From Bacillota bacterium (lineage in GTDB: Bacteria; Bacillota; Clostridia; Christensenellales; SZUA-584), in NCBI GenBank assembly GCA_023460085.1, contig JAEWRI010000032.1, forward strand, positions 23,489-87,488: DNA of 64,000 bases, read 5' to 3'. Made by a program: the position numbers and the translations under genes. Below are positions 26,199 to 33,685 of this stretch, one piece after another (position 1 is the first letter of the stretch; each line of letters begins with the position of its first letter). Below the pieces are notes generated by a model, which was not told where the DNA came from, made no database searches, and saw only the letters and a list, made by a program, of their open reading frames with translations.

Positions 26199-26401
26199 CA
26201 GGCGTTAACCTCCTCCGCGGCTTCGGCAGCCATCTGCGCTTCGCCTTCGTAATACTCCCCTGTAAAGCCTGAATCGACGGTGCGCGCGCCCGTCAGCTGC
26301 TCGATGATCCGAATGTAATCAAGGCAGGCCTTTCCCTTGACGCCATGCGTCTCCGCCTCTATTTTCCCGTCTGTATGAATGCGCAAGCTGATCTGCCGCA
26401 T
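26198..26401 (-). CDS. DUF2997 small protein
   Basis: A 67-residue protein: MRQISLRIHTDGKIEAETHG, then KGKACLDYIRIIEQLTG and SGFTGEYYEGE. The pattern of a beta-hairpin, a G-x-KG-x2-C-L turn and a closing EYY is that of DUF2997, a family often beside DUF1257 and Ycf46-type ATPases. AGGAGGG lies just upstream of ATG 26401. It is the first gene of the five-gene operon and overlaps the next by one nucleotide. The conserved cysteine might carry a modification or metal; that is speculation. Confidence 0.8.
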   Translation of the reverse strand: MRQISLRIHTDGKIEAETHGVKGKACLDYIRIIEQLTGARTVDSGFTGEYYEGEAQMAAEAAEEVNA

Positions 26402-26521
26402 AAGCCCTCCTGTCCATCAGCCAATGGCTGTAGTGTTTCGCGGTTGGGTATGACTTTATATGAATCTGCACGGAGCAGCATTCTGCGGTATCGTTAAAGA
26501 AGATTAACAAAAACTTATTTT

Positions 26522-26550
26522 ATCATAAAGGATATTGATGGGATTTGCAA
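26522..26550 (-). promoter_or_regulatory. Promoter of the DUF2997-AAA operon
   Basis: TTGCAA (26550-26545), a 17-bp spacer and TATGAT (26527-26522). It would give a leader of about 110 nt before DUF2997. The rest of the divergent gap 26402-26650 shows no gene. Confidence 0.75.
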
Positions 26551-26591
26551 TCTTTAAAATCCATATTTCGCATGCAAAAGCAGCCCCGGAG

Positions 26592-26620
26592 TTGCCCCTG
26601 TGGAGCTTATCTGATAGAAT
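26592..26620 (+). promoter_or_regulatory. Promoter of the HAD-flavoprotein-NTF2 operon
   Basis: TTGCCC (26592-26597), a 17-bp spacer and TAGAAT (26615-26620), about 30 nt before the HAD start codon. Confidence 0.7.
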
Positions 26621-26650
26621 GAAACCACTAAAGATTGGGGATGGTTGCAC

Positions 26651-27457
26651 ATGACAGTACTACAGGATATACGATGCTATATATTTGATATGGACGGGAC
26701 CATCTATCTCGGAGAGACCGTGCTTCCCGGCGCGCTGGATCTGCTCGGGCTGCTGAGCGAGCGGCGCATCCCGTTTTATTTCTTCACGAACAATTCCTCC
26801 AAATCGCCGGAGGACTACATCGCCAAGCTGAAAAGGCTGGGGTTGGGCGAATACACGCGCAGGGATATTGTCACCTCGGCGGACGTCGCGGCGGACTATA
26901 TCGCAAAGCGGTTCGGAAAGAACGCGCGTGTCTGCGTCGTCGGCACGCCTTCTCTGGAGACACAGCTGGCCGAGGCGGATATCCGCATGGATGATTCGGC
27001 CCCCGACTGCGTACTGGTGGGCTTCGACACCACACTGACCTACGCCAAGTGCGACAGGGCCACCACGCTGATAAAGGAGGGCGTGCCCTTCCTCGCGACC
27101 AACATCGACGCGGTCTGCCCGCTGGAAGGCGGCGCGGTGATGCCCGACTGCGCGAGCATCTGCGCGCTGCTGACACACGCCACAGGCGTGGATGCGAAGT
27201 TCCTCGGCAAGCCGTTTGCCGAAACCGCGGAGTACATCGTCCGGTATACCGGCATACCCGCGGCACAGACGGCCATCGTCGGCGACAGGCTGTACACCGA
27301 CATGCGTCTCGCCCTCGGCAACGGCATGTGCGCCATCGGCGTGCTGTCCGGCGAAATGACGCGTGAGGACATTTCGCGCGGCGGCGAAAACCTGGACTAC
27401 CTGTTTGAAAGCGTGGCAGGGCTTTGCGATGCCCTGCGGAAAGGGGATATGTATTGA
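26651..27457 (+). CDS. HAD-IIA family sugar-phosphatase-like hydrolase (NagD/AraL type)
   Basis: A 268-residue HAD superfamily hydrolase. Motif I YIFDMDGTIYLG, motif II FFTNNSSKS, motif III lysine in LGKPFAE and motif IV VGDRLYTDMRLAL are all intact, and a C2-type cap lies between motifs II and III. Members dephosphorylate small phosphorylated metabolites such as p-nitrophenyl phosphate, sugar phosphates or UMP; the true substrate cannot be read from sequence. ATG 26651 has GGGGA about 10 nt upstream; TTG 26645 is an alternative. It overlaps the next gene by 4 nt. Confidence 0.9.
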   Translation: MTVLQDIRCYIFDMDGTIYLGETVLPGALDLLGLLSERRIPFYFFTNNSSKSPEDYIAKLKRLGLGEYTRRDIVTSADVAADYIAKRFGKNARVCVVGTPSLETQLAEADIRMDDSAPDCVLVGFDTTLTYAKCDRATTLIKEGVPFLATNIDAVCPLEGGAVMPDCASICALLTHATGVDAKFLGKPFAETAEYIVRYTGIPAAQTAIVGDRLYTDMRLALGNGMCAIGVLSGEMTREDISRGGENLDYLFESVAGLCDALRKGDMY

Positions 27458-28026
27458 AAGCGATTGCAGTAAACGGCAGCCCACGAAAAGCGGGCAACAC
27501 AGCCCTGCTGCTGAAAACCGTGCTGGCCGAGCTTGCGCGGCACGGCATTGAGACGGAGCTCATCCAAGCAGGCAGCCGGGATATTCACGGCTGCACCGCA
27601 TGCGGCGCGTGCCGCAAGAACACGGTGCCCCGCTGCGCCTTCGATGATGACATCGTCAACGAGAGCCTCGGAAAAATAGCCGCAGCCGACGCGCTGATAC
27701 TTGGTTCCCCCGTATACTTCGGCGGCATCACCGCGCAGATGAAGGCTTTTATCGACCGCGTGGGATACGCCTCCCGCCCGCACCACCTGCTGCGCGGCAA
27801 GGTGTGCGCCAGCGTCGCGGTTGCGCGGAGAAACGGCGCGCTGACGGCTTTCAATTCCATGAACAACCTGTTTACCCTCTCCGAGGGCATCGTCGTGGGA
27901 TCCACCTACTGGAACCAGGGCGTCGGCCGCGAGATTGGCGACGTTGAAAACGACGCGGAAGGCATGCAGACCATGGTGACGCTGGGCGAGAACATCGCCG
28001 ACGTGCTGCTCAGGCTTCGGGCATAG
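27454..28026 (+). CDS. Flavodoxin-family NAD(P)H-dependent FMN reductase-like protein
   Basis: A 190-residue flavodoxin-like protein. The phosphate loop NGSPRKAGNT binds FMN. A CTACGAC cysteine motif near residue 50 is typical of iron-sulfur flavoproteins and the NADPH-dependent oxidoreductases of anaerobes, and GSPVYFGGITAQMKAFIDR completes the flavin site. Translation most likely begins at TTG 27454, which overlaps the HAD stop as TTGA, with GGGG 8 nt upstream. It is the middle gene of a three-gene operon. The physiological substrate is unknown. Confidence 0.87.
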   Translation: MKAIAVNGSPRKAGNTALLLKTVLAELARHGIETELIQAGSRDIHGCTACGACRKNTVPRCAFDDDIVNESLGKIAAADALILGSPVYFGGITAQMKAFIDRVGYASRPHHLLRGKVCASVAVARRNGALTAFNSMNNLFTLSEGIVVGSTYWNQGVGREIGDVENDAEGMQTMVTLGENIADVLLRLRA

Positions 28027-28040
28027 CGGGAGGAAATGGG

Positions 28041-28424
28041 ATGGTTCTTACCGAGGTGGTCCGCCAATTCTGGATGGATATCTGCAACCAGCGATGGAGT
28101 GCCCTTTCGACATATTTTCACGCCGATGCGGTGATTCGCTGGCACAACACGAACGAGCAGTTCACGGTAAACGAGTTCATACGAATCAACGAGGCGTATC
28201 CGGGAGACTGGCTGACGGACATTGTCAGGGTGGAAAGCACGGGCAATTCCGTTATCACCGCAGTGCGGGTATATCAGGAAAACGCGCCGCTCTCGTTTCA
28301 TGCCGTATCGTTCTTTGAATTTCGCGGCAGCCGTATCGCGGCGCTGGACGAATACTGGGGCGCCGACGAAAAAGCGCCGCAATGGCGGCTGGATCAGCGT
28401 ATCGGCAGCGCTATCCCCGAATAA
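28041..28424 (+). CDS. NTF2/SnoaL-like small protein
   Basis: A 127-residue protein with the order typical of the NTF2-like cone fold: an N-terminal helix (VVRQFWMDICNQRW), a FHADAVIRWHNTNEQF segment and a C-terminal beta-sheet ending with LDEYWGADEKAPQW. Members range from enzymes to binding proteins and share little sequence, so no function is assigned. GGGAGG lies 7 nt before ATG 28041. It is the last gene of the HAD/flavoprotein operon and is followed by a shared terminator. Confidence 0.75.
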   Translation: MVLTEVVRQFWMDICNQRWSALSTYFHADAVIRWHNTNEQFTVNEFIRINEAYPGDWLTDIVRVESTGNSVITAVRVYQENAPLSFHAVSFFEFRGSRIAALDEYWGADEKAPQWRLDQRIGSAIPE

Positions 28425-28431
28425 CGCAGTA

Positions 28432-28455
28432 AAGCGGCGGCGCTCACCGCCGCTT
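28432..28455. terminator. Bidirectional terminator between convergent operons
   Basis: AAGCGGCGG, a 6-nt loop and CCGCCGCTT form a 9-bp GC-rich stem. It lies between the NTF2-like gene and the LuxC-like gene and overlaps the stop codon of the latter. Confidence 0.75.
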
Positions 28456-29713
28456 ATTCGTACTCACAGGAGGTTATCTTCGCATATCGCCGCAGAGAGA
28501 ATTCTCCGTCGTGCGGCATGCCGCAGTAGCCTTCCGACATGCTCTTGCCATCGGTGACTCGCACGATGCCCGCCCGAAACAGCAGCGATTCCAGCGGCGC
28601 GCGCTCTGTATCCGCGCACAGCAGCGCCGCGGTATGCAAGCGGCTTTTGTGAGGAGTCAACTCCTCCAGCAGACGGGCGCGCGGCAGCGGCTTCACCCAG
28701 CAAACGCGGTTCATATACGAAAGCTCCAGGCGGCTGTCGGCGCTGGCTATCACCCCGCAGCCCTTTCCCCGGAACACCGACTTTCCATTGGCCACCGCTT
28801 CCAGCGCCTCCGTATACAGCTCCAGCGTGCGCCGCGCGGCCGCACGAATATCTTCCCCGGCAGGCATAGCCCCCGACTGCGCCTCCAGCAGGTGCGCAAA
28901 CCGTTCCGCCAGCTTCACCGCGTCCGCGTAATTCCCGTCCACGAAAAGTCCCTGACAGGAAGTACACAGCCGCTGTTCCGTATCGCAGAGGTTGTATGCC
29001 ACGCCCGCGAGCGCCTCGTCCGCCGCCCCGCCGGCTGTCACGTACGCGAAGCTCAGCTTGTGGCCCCATTCAACAATCCGCACATTGGGCGGAGCCAGCG
29101 CGCGTACCGCGCTGACAGCGGCATCGCCGCCCCAGACCACTACGGCATCGGCCACCGCCGCGAGGGTCTTCATGGTATCCGTATCCTCTGAGGGGCAGCC
29201 GGTGATATAGACATAATCCGCGATGGCGGGCTCCAGAGCGGCCAGCTCCTGCAGCAGCATCACGGACAGCACGTCTCCCCCGCCGGGCAGCTTCAGTACG
29301 TTGATGTTGCCCGTCAGCAGCCCCTCCAGCACGCTGTATGCCGGGAGCGCGTCCGCATTGCCTGCCGCAACATGCAGCAGCACGCCCAGCGGCTTCCATT
29401 CCTGTCGTACCCGCCTTTCCGTTCCGTACGGTTTAAAGCGTCCGGTGGGCAGCGTCCCCAGCTCGCGCGACAGCCTCTCCTCCAAATACCCGCGAGACAG
29501 CGTCTGCCGCGCCGTTTCCAGCTCGCGGCGCGCCCGGGCTTGCGGCATGCCCAGCGCCGTCAGCGTGGGCAGAAGCTCCGCTTCATCCAATTTCCCGGAC
29601 AGCGCGTCACACGCGGCGATAACGGCCTCGGGCGAAAGCGCGGGACCCGACAACGTCCTCAGTATCCGCCGCTGAAGCTCTTCTATATCCGGCTTGCTCT
29701 CCGGGCGTATCAT
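28454..29713 (-). CDS. LuxC-type acyl-CoA (acyl-protein) reductase
   Basis: A 419-residue protein of the LuxC family, related to aldehyde dehydrogenases. HVAAGNADALPAYSVLEGLL and NVLKLPGGGD resemble the nucleotide-binding part. The likely catalytic cysteine is in EQRLCTSCQGLFVD, with an EWGHKLSF segment before it. LuxC reduces an acyl thioester, handed over by LuxE, to a fatty aldehyde using NADPH. ATG 29713 overlaps the LuxE stop as ATGA. No luciferase genes are present, so the aldehyde must serve something else. Confidence 0.87.
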   Translation of the reverse strand: MIRPESKPDIEELQRRILRTLSGPALSPEAVIAACDALSGKLDEAELLPTLTALGMPQARARRELETARQTLSRGYLEERLSRELGTLPTGRFKPYGTERRVRQEWKPLGVLLHVAAGNADALPAYSVLEGLLTGNINVLKLPGGGDVLSVMLLQELAALEPAIADYVYITGCPSEDTDTMKTLAAVADAVVVWGGDAAVSAVRALAPPNVRIVEWGHKLSFAYVTAGGAADEALAGVAYNLCDTEQRLCTSCQGLFVDGNYADAVKLAERFAHLLEAQSGAMPAGEDIRAAARRTLELYTEALEAVANGKSVFRGKGCGVIASADSRLELSYMNRVCWVKPLPRARLLEELTPHKSRLHTAALLCADTERAPLESLLFRAGIVRVTDGKSMSEGYCGMPHDGEFSLRRYAKITSCEYE

Positions 29714-30828
29714 AGTGCCTCACCTCCCAGCCTCTCCGCCGCGCCCGCGGCACACGTCTGGATATGCCGCTCTCCCGCACGGCCCATCAGTTCAAAATAT
29801 GGCGTGCGCGCTCCGCAGCCGCACGCGCTGCCGTCATAAAGCGCCGCCAAGTCGTCCGTCATCACGCTCACCAGCGGCATGCTGTACACAAGCGGCGTCA
29901 CAAAGCTCAGCAGCCCGGTTTGCCTCATCGGCAGCGGTTCCAGCGTGTTCACGTCCCGGATGATGACCCGGCTGTACGCGGGCACATGAAAATGCCCGTT
30001 TTGGCACCGGCAGTAGGGTATCGGGTGCTCCACGGCGCTGAAGAATTCAAGGCAGTTCTCGCGCCGGATTCCGAGCCTCTCGTCTATCAGCGCATAAAAG
30101 CGGTCCCGGTCCACCTCCTGATGGTCCATGTGTTTCCAGCCTCCGCCCAGTATGACCTTTGATGATTGGTTCAGCCGGAACGAGATACCCTGCTCGCGCA
30201 GCGCCTCCGCCAATCGGTACATCAGATAGGGAAACCCGACGAAACGCACCGGAAAGTGCTGCTTCTCATATCTGCGCAGCGCGTCCACGACACCCTCCAG
30301 ATTGGGCGTGTATCCGCTTCCCGTATCCTTCAGCGCGTATTCGCGGTGGAGCGCGGGGGCCAGCCGCGTCGCGCCGAATGCCGTCTTGACGGCGCCCATG
30401 CGGTTATGCCCGCTCGGCTCGTACCCCAGCACGATATAGTTCGCGGGCCAGGCGGAGATGAGCCTGTGGTACGAAAAGAAGCGCCACACCATCGCGAGGC
30501 CGTAAAAGAAGCTGCGCCTGTCGAAGCCGACGACGCTGTGCGCTCCCGTGGTGCCGGACGAGGTTGCCCAAAGCCGGATATCCTTCTCCGGCATCGAAAG
30601 CAGCCGGTTTCGTTTGAAATACGGCGTCGGGATAACCGGTATCCGGCAAAGGTCTGCTTCCGTACGCAGCATTTCCGGCTGAAGCCCCTGCGCCTTCAGC
30701 AGCCCCGCATACTCCGCGCAGTGCGCCGCCTGAAACCGGATGTTGTCTCTTACCGCCTCGACAAAAAGCGCGCTTGAAACGCGATAGGGATCCTTCTGAA
30801 AGAACAGCTTTCCTCTGCAATCCAACAA
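29710..30828 (-). CDS. LuxE-type acyl-protein synthetase
   Basis: A 372-residue LuxE-family protein, an adenylate-forming enzyme that activates a fatty acid with ATP and passes the acyl group to LuxC. The family features LWATSSGTTGAHSVVGFDR, VILGGGWKH and FFSAVEHPIPYCRC are visible. The frame is open to ATG 30888, but that codon sits in the terminator of the upstream gene. TTG 30828, with AAGGAG 5 nt upstream, gives MLDCRGKLFF and the normal N-terminus. It is coupled to the LuxC gene by an ATGA overlap. Confidence 0.87.
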   Translation of the reverse strand: MLDCRGKLFFQKDPYRVSSALFVEAVRDNIRFQAAHCAEYAGLLKAQGLQPEMLRTEADLCRIPVIPTPYFKRNRLLSMPEKDIRLWATSSGTTGAHSVVGFDRRSFFYGLAMVWRFFSYHRLISAWPANYIVLGYEPSGHNRMGAVKTAFGATRLAPALHREYALKDTGSGYTPNLEGVVDALRRYEKQHFPVRFVGFPYLMYRLAEALREQGISFRLNQSSKVILGGGWKHMDHQEVDRDRFYALIDERLGIRRENCLEFFSAVEHPIPYCRCQNGHFHVPAYSRVIIRDVNTLEPLPMRQTGLLSFVTPLVYSMPLVSVMTDDLAALYDGSACGCGARTPYFELMGRAGERHIQTCAAGAAERLGGEAL

Positions 30829-30855
30829 CCTGTCTCCTTTTTCGTTCCGGGAAAA

Positions 30856-30883
30856 TAAAAAAGGGCTGCGCAAGCAACCCTTT
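30856..30883 (-). terminator. Terminator between thioesterase and luxE-like genes
   Basis: AAAGGGTTGC, a TTGC loop and GCAGCCCTTT form a 10-bp stem with one G-U pair, followed by T6 on the minus strand. It separates the mtrB-thioesterase unit from the LuxE-LuxC pair, though readthrough is possible. Confidence 0.8.
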
Positions 30884-30891
30884 GTCATCCG

Positions 30892-31302
30892 TTATTCCTC
30901 ACCCATCATTGCGTACAGCCGCGGCACCACCTTTTTCAGCGAATGCGGACGGAAGTTCTTGTCTACGAACACATGCTCCGTCTGCCCTTTGGCGATGAGC
31001 TTGGCATCCTTCTCGCACATCACCTCATACGCGAAGCGAATCTTGATGGAGCTTGCGTCTGCCACCGATACGCGCACCGTCAGCTCGTCGTTGTAGAGCG
31101 CCGGATGATGGTATTCGCAGCGATCCGACAGCGGTGCGAAAAAGTAACCCAAATCCTCGATTTCCTTATAGCTCATGCCGCAGCGCCGAATCAGCTCTTC
31201 CAGCGCGACGTCGAACCAGTTGAGATAGTGCGCGTGATGCGCAAAGCCCTGTCTGCCCACTTCGGAATACCGCACACGTATTTTGCAATCCACCGAAACC
31301 AT
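30892..31302 (-). CDS. 4HBT hot-dog acyl-CoA thioesterase
   Basis: A 136-residue single hot-dog domain protein of the YbgC/4HBT group. The segment RVRYSEVGRQGFAHHAHYLNW is the start of the central helix, with YHHPALYNDELTVRVSV later. In YbgC and 4-hydroxybenzoyl-CoA thioesterase the turn carries a catalytic Asp (as in DTDAGG); here that position reads Gly (SEVGRQG). It may use another acid or have low activity. GGGGGGCGCATC precedes ATG 31302. It lies immediately upstream of the LuxE-LuxC pair. Confidence 0.85.
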   Translation of the reverse strand: MVSVDCKIRVRYSEVGRQGFAHHAHYLNWFDVALEELIRRCGMSYKEIEDLGYFFAPLSDRCEYHHPALYNDELTVRVSVADASSIKIRFAYEVMCEKDAKLIAKGQTEHVFVDKNFRPHSLKKVVPRLYAMMGEE

Positions 31303-31319
31303 GATGCGCCCCCCTATCT

Positions 31320-31517
31320 TTAAAACCCGTTTTCCACGAGTATTTCTCTGGCCGCGTCGGCTTCCGACTGAAGTACCAGCACCTCAATCGTATCGCCGTT
31401 GGTCTGCGCCTTGGCGGAAACGTTGCGCAGCTTGACGAGTATGCCTTCCTCCTCAAGCGATCTTAGCATTTGCGCCGCCTTTTTGGCGGAACCGGCCATG
31501 CCCACCACCATCCACAT
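31320..31517 (-). CDS. Small hypothetical protein
   Basis: A 65-residue protein: MWMVVGMAGSAKKAAQMLRS, then EEEGILVKLRNV and EVLVLQSEADAAREIL. The beta-alpha-beta-beta-alpha pattern resembles small clostridial proteins related to DUF2007, which look like ACT or ferredoxin-fold signalling modules. GGGAGG lies about 5 nt before ATG 31517. It sits between mtrB and the thioesterase with short gaps, so it is part of the mtrB transcript. No function is assigned. Confidence 0.7.
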   Translation of the reverse strand: MWMVVGMAGSAKKAAQMLRSLEEEGILVKLRNVSAKAQTNGDTIEVLVLQSEADAAREILVENGF

Positions 31518-31531
31518 ACGCGCCTCCCGGA

Positions 31532-31780
31532 TTATGGTTCCGTTTTTCCGGAATACACCGTACCGTATGCGGAGATGACCTGCGCCTTGCCGCGAATCTT
31601 GATCGCCGAAGTGTTTTCGGTGAACTGCGCGATCATCACCTCTCCCGCGTCCAGCTTCTCGGTGTGGTGAAAGCGCGTATCACGGCCGCGCGTCATGCCG
31701 ATGATATTGACGCCGTCCTCCAGCGCCTTGATGATCACATAGTCCTGAGAATATTCATTGGGCTCGTGGTTTGTATCCAT
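31532..31780 (-). CDS. mtrB: trp RNA-binding attenuation protein (TRAP)
   Basis: An 82-residue protein very close to Bacillus TRAP: DYVIIKALEDGVNIIGMTRG, RFHHTEKLDAGEVMIAQFTE and TSAIKIRGKAQ. The three RNA-contact residues of the family (Lys, Lys, Arg) are Lys42, Lys61 and Arg63, and the threonine-rich tryptophan-binding turn GMTRGRDT is intact. TRAP forms an 11-mer ring that binds tryptophan and then GAG/UAG repeats in trp leaders. No trp gene or repeat array is in this window. GGAG lies 8 nt before ATG 31780. Confidence 0.95.
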   Translation of the reverse strand: MDTNHEPNEYSQDYVIIKALEDGVNIIGMTRGRDTRFHHTEKLDAGEVMIAQFTENTSAIKIRGKAQVISAYGTVYSGKTEP

Positions 31781-31804
31781 ACGCGAATCTCCATTTCTAT
31801 CGTT

Positions 31805-31833
31805 ATTCTACCACACTTCCGGTCCGCCTACAA
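31805..31833 (-). promoter_or_regulatory. mtrB promoter
   Basis: TTGTAG (31833-31828), a 17-bp spacer and TAGAAT (31810-31805) with an extended -10 TGG. It lies between recQ and mtrB and would drive mtrB, the 65-residue protein gene and the thioesterase gene. Confidence 0.75.
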
Positions 31834-31855
31834 TAGAATTCCGGCCACGTGAGCG

Positions 31856-33685
31856 TTAATCCGCGCATCGGCGGATAACCTCCAGGAACGCCCTGCCGTA
31901 GCGGTCCAGCTTTGCCTGTCCTACCCCGGATACCTCCAGAAACTCCGCCGTGCTGCGGGGTTTCCTGCGGCACATGTCGCGCAGCGCAGCGTCCGAGAAT
32001 ACCACAAACGCGGGGACGCCGCTCTTTTCCGCAATGCCCGAACGCAGCTTTTTGAGCGCCGCGAAGAGCTCGCCGTCCGCAGCCGCCACCGTCGCTTGGG
32101 CCGTCCCAGTCCGTGTCTTCGTCTGCGTCCTCTCCTTCAGTCGCTTCACGACGACGCGCCGCCTGCCCTCCAGCACCTCGCGCGCCTCCGGCTTCAGCTT
32201 CAGCACCGGATACTCGCCCTCGCTCTGACAAAGCAGTCCCTCCCGCTCCAACTGGCGCAGCACATCGCGCAGCAAACCCGCGTCCTCGCGTTTCAGCGTG
32301 CCGCAGGTCTGAATGCCGTCGAGCCGGAGGCGCAGCACCCTTTCGCTTCGGCTTCCGCGCGCCACGTCGATAACCGTGCCCGCGCCATAACGCTGCCCGG
32401 TCAAACGGATTGTATCCAGCAGCAGCCGCGCGGCCTCGGTAACGTCCGTTTCCTCCGTATCCGCGCGGCAGCTTCCGCAGTTCCCGCAGCGTCCTTCCGC
32501 GGTTTCGCCAAAGTAGCCCAGCAGCGCCGCGCGCAGGCATTCCACGGTATGACAGTACATCGTCATGCGTTTCAGACGCTCGCGCTCCTTCTCCTGCACC
32601 TGCGCCAGTGTTTCGGCGTCCAGCTCGGACTGTTCGCCGCTCTTCTCGATCAGGAACTGCTGCGTGATCACATCCTGACCGCTGTAGAGCAATATGCACT
32701 CCGCGGAGCTCCCGTCCCGGCCCGCGCGCCCGGCTTCCTGATAATAGCTTTCGATGTCCTTGGGCATGTTGTAGTGGATGACGAACGAGACGTTGCCCTT
32801 ATCGATGCCCATACCGAAGGCGTTGGTCGCCACCATCAGCGGCTTGCGGTCATACAGAAAATCCTCCTGATTGGCGGTCCGCTCCGCGCCCTCCAGCCCG
32901 GCGTGATAGCGCGTCGCGCCGTAGCCCAGCCGGCATAAGCGATCACAGACCTCCTCCACCGCCTTGCGCGTGGCGCAGTATATGATGCCGCTTTTGCCCG
33001 GATTGGCTTTCAGATACGCGATGGCGGCGGCAAACTTGTCCCTTGGATGCTGTACCTCAAAATAGAGGTTCGGACGGTCAAAGCCCGTCACCAGCACGAG
33101 GGGATCGCGCAGCCCCAGCAGGCCGAGAATATCATCACGCACACGGCACGTGGCCGTGGCGGTAAATGCCGCAACGGCAGGTCTTTCGGGCAGCAGGCGG
33201 ATAAAGCGTTCCACCTCCAGGTAAGCCGGACGGAAGTTCTGCCCCCACTGAGAGACGCAATGCGCCTCGTCCACGGCTAGCAGTGAAATATGCGCCTGCT
33301 GCGCGAAACGCAGAAAGCCGGGAGTATGCAGCCGCTCCGGCGCGACGTAGATGATCTTGTATTTCCCCTCGCACGCATTGGAAAGCGCCTTCGCCATCTG
33401 CGCGGGCGTCAGCGAGGAGTTAAAATAAGCGGCGGGCACGCCGCCCTCCACCATGGACTGCACCTGATCCTTCATCAGCGAAATCAGCGGGGACACGACG
33501 AGTGTGATGCCCGGAAGCATCAGCGCGGGGATCTGAAAGCACAGCGATTTTCCCGCACCCGTCGGCATGATGCCGAGCGCGTCGCGCCCGGAGAGTATGG
33601 CGTCAATTAATTCCTCCTGTCCCGGATGAAAGGAGGAATAGCCGAAAACCTGCTTTAAAACCGCTTCCTTGCGCATGGGCGTCAC
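31856..33685 (-). CDS. recQ: ATP-dependent DNA helicase RecQ
   Basis: A 609-residue 3'-5' helicase. Walker A MPTGAGKS, motif II DEAH, motif III AFTATAT and motif VI QEAGRAGRDG are present. An RQC zinc cluster (C in YCHTVECLR, then CGNCGSC) and a C-terminal HRDC domain (ALRDMCRRKPRSTAEFLEV) follow. The aromatic-rich loop, normally QWGHDFRP, reads QWGQNFRP. GTG 33685 overlaps the dnaE stop as GTGA; ATG 33676 is the alternative start. RecQ works in recombination and fork repair. Confidence 0.95.
   Translation of the reverse strand: MTPMRKEAVLKQVFGYSSFHPGQEELIDAILSGRDALGIMPTGAGKSLCFQIPALMLPGITLVVSPLISLMKDQVQSMVEGGVPAAYFNSSLTPAQMAKALSNACEGKYKIIYVAPERLHTPGFLRFAQQAHISLLAVDEAHCVSQWGQNFRPAYLEVERFIRLLPERPAVAAFTATATCRVRDDILGLLGLRDPLVLVTGFDRPNLYFEVQHPRDKFAAAIAYLKANPGKSGIIYCATRKAVEEVCDRLCRLGYGATRYHAGLEGAERTANQEDFLYDRKPLMVATNAFGMGIDKGNVSFVIHYNMPKDIESYYQEAGRAGRDGSSAECILLYSGQDVITQQFLIEKSGEQSELDAETLAQVQEKERERLKRMTMYCHTVECLRAALLGYFGETAEGRCGNCGSCRADTEETDVTEAARLLLDTIRLTGQRYGAGTVIDVARGSRSERVLRLRLDGIQTCGTLKREDAGLLRDVLRQLEREGLLCQSEGEYPVLKLKPEAREVLEGRRRVVVKRLKERTQTKTRTGTAQATVAAADGELFAALKKLRSGIAEKSGVPAFVVFSDAALRDMCRRKPRSTAEFLEVSGVGQAKLDRYGRAFLEVIRRCAD

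Noticed and set aside
26660..27484. 274-residue minus-strand frame opposite the HAD gene
   Set aside because: The plus-strand HAD frame has all catalytic motifs, a promoter and an SD; the minus frame has none.
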